DNA from: Bryum argenteum | Taxonomy: Eukaryota; Streptophyta; Bryopsida; Bryales; Bryaceae | Assembly (NCBI GenBank): GCA_037043015.1 | Contig: CM073321.1 | Location: 22,193,001 to 22,257,000, forward strand | Direction: 5' to 3' | Length of the DNA: 64,000 nucleotides | Part shown: piece by piece, positions 57,956-64,000 of the stretch | How positions within the stretch are numbered: the stretch's first letter is position 1 | How the letters are laid out: each line of letters starts with the position of its first letter | Notes under the pieces: model-generated | Told to the model about the DNA's origin: nothing | Database searches by the model: none | What the model saw: the letters and a program-made list of their open reading frames with translations, nothing else | Position numbers and translations under genes: made by a program

Positions 57956-58931
57956 TTTAGCTCGACTCGAGCTAAACTAACGTTCAAAATCATCTTGAAA
58001 GCATACGACTCAACAAATGTTACTGTTATGGACTATTTAGCTCGACTAGAGCTGAATAAACGTTTGAAATCATCTCGCATTACTATAACTATGTGGATTA
58101 TACTATGAGGATGTTACTATAATTTATCTTGCAATGAGCTAAATTGGCTAGACCGAGTACTTTATTTTCCTTCACTCAATTTAATTGCCTCAGAAAGTTC
58201 CGGAACATCAAGAGCTAATAGCGAAGGAACTGCGCAAATTCAGTAGAATATTTAGCTCGACTCGTGCTAAACACCCAGCGTGAAATGATTAACAAGCTGT
58301 GGACTTAGCACGAGTCGAGCTAAATCCCTGCGTATAGTCATGAATCAGCCGTGCAATTATCTTGGGTCAAGCTAAGTATCTACGCACATTATGACACAAC
58401 TGAGGATTTAGCTCGAGTCGAGGTAATTGCCCCATTGAGTTGTGGAACATTTAAAGAAAATAGTAGAGGAAATGTGTAGATTCAGTACTATATTTAGTTA
58501 ATCCTGCATAGTAGAATAATGAACTAATTGTGGGTTTAGCTCGACTCGAGCTAAATCCCTGCGTATGGTCGTGAAGCAGCCGTGCACATAGCTCGACTCG
58601 AGCTAAATACCTACCTAGATTATGTCACAGCTGGGTATTTAGCTCGAGTCGAGCTAATTGCCCCATACAGTTCTGGAAAAGAGTAGAGGAATTTGCGCAG
58701 ATTCAGTACATTATATGGTTAATCCACCATAATAGAATATTGAACTAACTGTGGGTTTAGCTCGACTCGAGCTAAATCCCTGTGTTATGTCGTGAAATAT
58801 ATATGCACTTAGCTCGACTCGAGCTAAATCCCTATGCACATTATGTCACATCCGGGGATTTAGCTCGACTCGAGCTAAATGCCCAAGCGTACTGCTAAAC
58901 TATTAGCTAGTTTAGCTCGCATCGAGCTAAA
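57956..58931. repeat. Palindrome array upstream of DUF7869-type gene 2
   Basis: Copies at 57956, 58036, 58251, 58304, 58407, 58535, 58587, 58638, 58756, 58808, 58859 and 58911, perfect or with one to three changes, plus half sites. From 58,299 three larger units (58,299-58,531, 58,532-58,752, 58,753 to about 58,890) each carry three palindromes with matching spacers (AAATCCCTGTG or AAATCCCTGCG; TTATGTCACA; AATTGCCCCAT). Confidence 0.9.
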
Positions 58932-58939
58932 ATCTGTGC

Positions 58940-59640
58940 GTTTAGCTCGTAAAACTGAAGAAACCTGTTTTTGCGACCTGAATGCACATTGTATGCGAGC
59001 TAAATGCACACTGTAAACCTACTTTTGAAAAATACAGCGCGCGGAAGGAGGTCGCAAAATTCAAGTTGAACTGCGAATGAAATGGCATACGTGATGCGAA
59101 TGTGAGATCACAACAAAACCCTACGCCGCAATCGAGCAAGAGAAGCTGAAAACCTTGCCAAAAACCCCAATCACAATGACCTGAAATGCCAAATGTAAAA
59201 GCAAATGTGGAAGCAAATGGCAAAGCTTCCTCATGAACAAACGCGAGGCAAATGCAGGAGCGAGCAAGAGCGCGGGATTGTGCGGGGAACAGCAGCGAGG
59301 GAGGCAGGGAGGTTGGAGCGGAGTAGCGCGAGAGGCGGGACGGAGGAGGAGGCGGGACGGACGAGGAGGCGGGAGGCGGGAGGTAGGAGGCAGGACAGGG
59401 GAGGGAGCGGGAGGCTCCAACGGAAACCTGCTCGGCGTGGTGGCTGGGCGGCCCAACTGGTTGGCTGGCTGGCAGGGCTGCCCCCTCGCACATGCGCTAG
59501 GCTGGCTGACAGGCCTGGCCAGGGCCTCCTTTTAAAGGGAGGGGCGCGGCACTGCCTCGGGGCGTGAGGGCAACCACCGCCCCCGCCCTCAGCCCAGCCC
59601 CCCCATTAATACTCCCCCTGACCTCCATCATTACCCCCCA
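58940..59640 (-). promoter_or_regulatory. GC-rich leader/promoter candidate of DUF7869-type gene 2
   Basis: On the minus strand CCCTTTAAAAGG at about 59,528-59,539 is TATA-like and is followed by 300 bases of CCTCC/CCGCC pyrimidine-rich DNA and an AGGTCATTG..GGGTTTTTGGC stretch before the palindromes. Frames on both strands are Arg/Gly or Pro/Leu-rich by composition. It may be the leader of the transposase gene or of an unrelated host unit. Confidence 0.3.
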
Positions 59641-60342
59641 CGACTTTGAATTAATAAATAATCAACAAAGACTGATGGTTAAAAATTAATAATTTATCAT
59701 TTAACTATTCTTTTATTAATTCTACTCTTTTAGAAATTAATTAATACTTATTATTTTTTAAAATTTTGCATCAAAGTTTATTGAATGAAATGACAAAAAT
59801 ATTACTTTAGAGTGGTTCAAGTCACTGGAACTTTGAATAATAGTGAACTTTGATTCCATAATTTTCATTGGGTCTTTTTTAGTTAGACCAAGTGTTAAAA
59901 TCATATTATCCTCACTTCTATATATTCTTTCCCTATTTTTCAAGTTTTTGGTGGTTCCAAATACTTGCAACTAAAATCTACCATATGGATCCGTCACTCA
60001 TATGATTTTTTTTATTATTCTATCATGTTCATAAGGTACTTTTTAGCTAATCCATTATTTAAAATTATTTTCCCTCTATTTTTCAAAGTTTTGGTCACTT
60101 CGATCATTCTATAGTAATTCGGGAAAAATAGCACCGATTTTTCTTAAATTCTTTTGGTGGTTCCAAAATTTTTGTGGGGTCCTAACTAGCTTATCCAAAT
60201 GCTAAAACCAGCTTTGTCTAGGCTTTATCTCATATATCTGCATGCATGATTTCCCAATTTGATCATGTCTAATTAAATTTAGGTAAATCGAGAAAAATAC
60301 TTCAATTCTTCCCGTGACCCTAAGATTCTTACCGTATTTTTT
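59641..60342. repeat. Left copy of about 0.8-kb AT-rich repeat
   Basis: Shares with 62.76-64.0 kb the phrases CCATATG(G/A)ATCCGTCACTCA, CATAAGGTACTT, TAGTAATTC(G/A)GGAAAAAT and GAGAAAAATACTTC, in the same order. It ends abruptly at about 60,342. Confidence 0.7.
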
Positions 60343-61200
60343 AACGGAATTGAGGTTAGTATTTGAGAAACTAAAATCGAGCGTGTCCGTGGAAAGGAAG
60401 CGCGATGACATAGAAAAAAACCCCAACGTAGAAAACAGGCTGAACAATATGGAACTCAGGCTAACCTTTGTCGAAAATAGGCTGATCCAAATGTAAAACG
60501 AGCCAGTAAATGTGGAAAAGACTGATAACAGCTGGAGTGTGAAAGAAGGAGTTCGTCAACCAAGTTTCGTTCAACAATTGGAATTGCGCAATGTAGTGGA
60601 TGCTGTGGGAAACACATGTGGTGCTTGTTTCGTAAGTTCCTTAATTGGTCACTGCTGATAAAGTTTTTAGGACTTTCAAGTTTCTAGGAATTTTAAATCC
60701 CTGGTATTGAGACTGAATTATTCCGTCGAATATCGACACGAAGGTCTTCGTTACTCAACGTAGCAACAACATGCATGGATAATGCTATGCTCGAATTTAT
60801 AGTTCTGATCGCAGCATTCTTGGGGTGTATGCATGCAGAAGAATCCGGCGGGGTTTGCGAAGACGCTGCAGATCAAACGATTATGGCCGGATCACATTAC
60901 GCATGTCAAGCTGCAAGGAATTCAAGAAGGCTCGTCCGTTTGTGTTGTGACTTGTGCCTGCAAGATCACCCAATTGGATATGAAAGAATACGACAGCACC
61001 GCGCGAATCATGTCTGGCTTGTCGCTTGGGTAGGGCAACTTGGTGAGGGAAAATGGTTTGCGAGCCGGGCAAGAGCTTGTCTGTACACTTGTTGCTGCAT
61101 CATCCTTCACTGTTGGAGAGCTCCGATGAACGCACTACCTGATTCCAAGTGTCAAGCGTAAGCTGTTCGGTCACCTTGTTTTCCGAGTAGTTTTGAGTGA
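60343..61200 (+). other. Unknown ORF fragments between repeats
   Basis: A plus-strand frame continues from about 60,350 (VERKRDDIEKNPNVENRLNN, coiled-coil-like heptads), passes one stop at 60494-60496 and reaches NVVDAVGNTCGACF near 60,630. At 60,775-61,161 a 128-residue frame (MDNAMLEFIVLIAAFLGCMH) has a hydrophobic N-terminus and many Cys; a second frame there reads TCACKITQLDMKEYDSTAR. No family recognised; possibly captured gene pieces. Confidence 0.25.
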
Positions 61201-61666
61201 TTTAAGGTTGTGTTGGATCCTTTCGGTTCCGGTTTGACCAATATGACATCTGCAAGTTCTTTGAGTAAACTTAACATACTTAGCCTTCTCAACAACATCT
61301 CAACTTGCAGTATAATTACGATGTAGCATGCAAAAGAAAATCATGTCGGTATGTAACTTATCACCGTAATGGTACAATATCACAGAAATGAATGAGTGAG
61401 AGTTTCGACATCAGTGGTATCACACATCTGCTACATGCTATCTTGCGCATATTCTTGTCATCTTGATGATGCAAGCTTCGTGAGCTCTATGAATAAACAG
61501 ATGTTATGTACTTTTGAAGTTTAGAAGGTTAAATATTGGCTCACACATGAGATGTTTCCTTGAATTGCTAGATTGACAAAGTTGCGGGCGTGCTCGGGAC
61601 CAACCGATCGGATGCAAAAAACGCCTTGTAACAGGCTACAATCAAGCAGAGAAGTTTCTTGCATAC

Positions 61667-62099
61667 AACCTCAATTCCGTTAAAATGGCGTTATTTTGCT
61701 AAAATGACGCGTTTTGGGGTGCTTAAAATGGAAAAATGGTGTTGGTTTTCGTCGAGTTTTGAACACTCATATGCATGATAGGGTAAATATTTCTGAACGG
61801 CCGTTCAAAAACAACAATGTTTCTGAACGGCCGTTCAGAAATATTGCCCTCTTACTGTGTCTAAAGGTCAGAAACCATCAAAAAAGTGTGATAGTATGGA
61901 AAGTTTGGTGATATTACAGAGAATTTGGTGTTATTACAGAGTACATGAGTGATATTAATAAACATGCCATTTGTAAGCATAAATACTTCTGAACTTCACT
62001 TCAAAAATATGCTTGTAAAATGGCACGTTTGCACAATATAGCACTTTAGCTCTGCTTAAATGGCACATGGTATAGTGCCATTTTAACAGAATTGAGGTT
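61667..62099. mobile_element. MITE with internal GAACGGCCGTTC palindromes
   Basis: 433 bp with terminal inverted repeats AACCTCAATTCCGTTA... and ...TAACAGAATTGAGGTT (about 23 bases, one mismatch), flanked by ATAC (61663-61666 and 62100-62103). The middle holds TTTCTGAACGG/CCGTTCAGAAA at 61820-61841 (perfect) and a near-identical copy at 61790-61811. Non-coding. A loose end of the same type (TTTTAACGGAATTGAGG) lies at 60,338-60,356. Confidence 0.8.
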
Positions 62100-62103
62100 A
62101 TAC

Positions 62104-62763
62104 AGAATTTGTCTAAAGTCATTGATATGTAAATTAAGTGCATTTTGCAAGCTAGAATTAGGGGAAAGCAAACAAGGATGGCTCAAATCTTGTAGTTTTT
62201 TCGCTTACATGCTCTAGTTGCATAACTCAAACAACTCTAGCCACTTCTTTGAAGATTTTTATGCCGTTGCATATCTGAACGCACATGTATCTACCTGTAT
62301 TTCTGCGTCGGAGCATGATGTTACTGTAGTTTCTTTGACTACATCAGAAAAGACATGATTGTTTTATGCACTTATGTTCTCGGAGGTGATGCATCTGTTA
62401 TTAACTAGTTATTTTCCACGATTGTAGCATAAGTAACAATATAATATCAATTGAAACGATGTCAAATGTCGAGTGCAGTACTTTGCAAGTGTTCATATTA
62501 ATATAGCTTTAGGCATTCAGTTGAGCTCCTCTGTTCTCATACTCTCGGAAGCATTGGGCGAGATTTGAAGTTGAACTATGACCTGTACTTTATTTTTGTG
62601 AAAGTATGCATGCCGCATTATGAGTCCTAGGTACTTGTAAGGAAGCTAGGCCTTATACTGTTTAACAAGGTAATACGACATAGGTCCTTACGCGATCAAA
62701 GTTCACGAGGTTATACCTTATATTCTACATGTTAGTGTATTGAAGGTTACATTGGATGCATAG
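62104..62763. other. Spacer, no gene seen
   Basis: Ordinary AT-rich DNA without long frames or repeats I could identify. Confidence 0.45.
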
Positions 62764-64000
62764 GTAATTCGGGAAAAATACTTCCGTTGTTACCGTAGCC
62801 CTAAGAGTCTTACCATATTTTTCATACTATATGAATCACCTAGGAAAATTATCATCATTCACTCCTTTTACTCCCTTTACGCCCACTTACTTCAAAACGT
62901 ACCGACACAAATATTCCCATAAGTATAAGCACACGCATATAGTTCCCATTCTCCTATGAATTTCTTAACACTTCCATCACATTCATAGGGTTCTTATTAG
63001 CTTGTTTAAATGTTAGTATCACCTCTTCTACCCTCAGCTTTCATTCTTTATGTCCTTATTATTCAAAGTTCTGGTGGTTGCCATTAAAACAAGACATATA
63101 GATGAAATTCCCCTATGTTTTTTCTATGATTCCGTCATTTTAATAGGGTCATTATGAGTTAGACCAAGTGTTAAAATCATATTATCCTCACCTCTATCTA
63201 TTTAACCTTTATTTTTGAAATTTGTGGTGGTTTCGAATATTTGAACCAAAATCCACCATATGAATCCGTCACTCATATGAGTTTTCTTATCGTTGGATCA
63301 TGATCATAAGGTACTTATTAGCTAGTTTAAGATTTCAAATTATTTTTTCTCCCCTCTTTACTATTTCTCCTCTATTTTTCAAAGTTTTGGTCATTTCGAC
63401 CATTGTATAGTAATTCAGGAAAAATTGTTGTGATTTTATTTAAATTCTTTTGATGGGTCTCACATTTTAATATGGTCCTTATTAGCTTATCTAAACACAA
63501 ACCATTTTTCTCTCTTTTCCATCTTATACATCTGCACACAGTCACCACCAATTTGAAAATGTCTAATTAGATTTAGGTAATTCGAGAAAAATACTTCCCT
63601 TCTTCATGTGGCCTTAAGATTTTTACCATATTTTTTATATGATATGAATTACTTAGGAAAATTGTCAAGACTCCTTTTACTCCGTTCTTGTTTACATATT
63701 TGCATACGCTTCCTTACTTCAAACTCTCCCAATTTAAATATTCCCATGTAAGCTCAAGCACATAGTTGCCATTCTCCTATGATTTCCTTAACACTTCCAT
63801 CACATTCATAGGGTCCCTATTAGCTAATTCAAGTGTTATTATCACCTCTTTTACCCTTTCATTCTTTATCTCCTTATTATTCAAAGTTCTCGTGGGTGCA
63901 CCTATATTATAACATATAGATGCGATTCTCCCATGATTTTTTCCCATATTTTATTCCATCATTTTCATAGGGTTATAATTAGCTATAACTAGTATTAAAA
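62764..64000. repeat. About 0.81-kb tandem repeat, one and a half units
   Basis: GGTAATTCG(G/A)GAAAAATACTTCC begins at 62,764 and again at about 63,574; both continue with TTACCATATTTTT, ATATGAAT.AC.TAGGAAAAT and later CACTTCCATCACATTCATAGGG. The array runs off the window. Coding potential none. Confidence 0.8.

Larger units (their letters stand above)
54812..58931 (-). mobile_element. Palindrome-bounded DUF7869-type element 2
   Basis: A minus-strand DUF7869-type gene lies between one palindrome on its 3' side and about twelve on its 5' side. No ParB/methylase-like partner is next to it; the gag remnant lies where one would be expected. Terminal inverted repeats were not found. Confidence 0.45.

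Noticed and set aside
57956..58931. CRISPR-like array
   Set aside because: Repeats are palindromic dyads with irregular spacing and homologous spacers in a eukaryotic setting with no Cas genes.
59121..59567. Arg/Gly-rich and Pro-rich frames of 86-183 residues on both strands
   Set aside because: Composition-driven in a GC-rich leader; no conserved motif.
1..64000. tRNA, rRNA or snRNA genes
   Set aside because: None recognised by eye; a tRNAscan-SE or Infernal run would be needed to exclude them.

Overview
The window looks like nuclear DNA of a land plant: spliced genes with GT..AG introns, degenerate CCCTAAA plant-type telomere repeats at 26.56 kb, CACTA and Mutator-like DNA transposons, LTR-retroelement pieces, and one recognisable host gene of phylloquinone synthesis (AAE14/MenE type, minus strand, 40.0-42.75 kb). 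I suspect a non-seed plant because of the DUF7869-type and ParB/methylase-like families, but the species cannot be fixed from sequence alone. Almost everything else is transposon or transposon relic.

Layout. 0-0.4 kb: 3' end of a Mutator-like (MULE) transposase gene. 0.4-2.4 kb: retroelement-like DNA with a possible gag start. 2.4-7.3 kb (-): a broken multi-exon gene joining a ParB-like motif to a DNA-methylase-like domain (copy A), with a tandem palindromic repeat in intron 1. 8.7-9.4 kb (-): unknown exon-like remnant. 9.9-10.9 kb (+): truncated MULE gene. 11-12.5 kb: GC-rich DNA. 13.5-16.3 kb (-): an unknown Ser/Pro-rich gene and an FCP1/NIF-type HAD phosphatase pseudogene. 16.4-21.1 kb (-): copy B of the ParB/methylase-like gene, whose introns and flanks are studded with a 21-bp near-perfect palindrome. 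21.1-22.9 kb: GC-rich leader-like DNA. 22.9-26.6 kb: AT-rich, no gene seen. 26.9-30.5 kb: non-autonomous CACTA element with a 3-bp target duplication. 30.9-37.3 kb: a DUF7869-type transposase-like gene (+), preceded by five of the same palindromes and facing copy C of the ParB/methylase-like gene (-). 37.3-40.0 kb: second CACTA element, split by a solo LTR that carries heat-shock elements. 40.0-42.75 kb: the AAE14-like gene, cut off at the CACTA element. 45.3-52.9 kb: two tandem MULE genes. 53.4-54.3 kb: gag remnant. 54.8-58.9 kb (-): second DUF7869-type gene with about a dozen palindromes upstream. 59.6-64 kb: AT-rich tandem repeats of about 0.8 kb, interrupted by other sequence that includes a palindrome-bearing MITE.

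The part most worth following is the link between (i) a eukaryotic, intron-bearing gene that combines a ParB/DGQHR-like motif with a beta-order, motif-degenerate DNA methylase domain, (ii) palindromic DNA arrays specific to each copy and lying in the introns or 5' DNA of that gene, and (iii) a DUF7869-type transposase that shares one palindrome type and in one locus sits tail-to-tail with the ParB/methylase-like gene. I infer a composite transposon family in which one or both proteins recognise the palindromes. All copies here carry stops or frameshifts, so the system is seen only as fossils. Exon joins are proposed by eye from splice signals and between-copy similarity.
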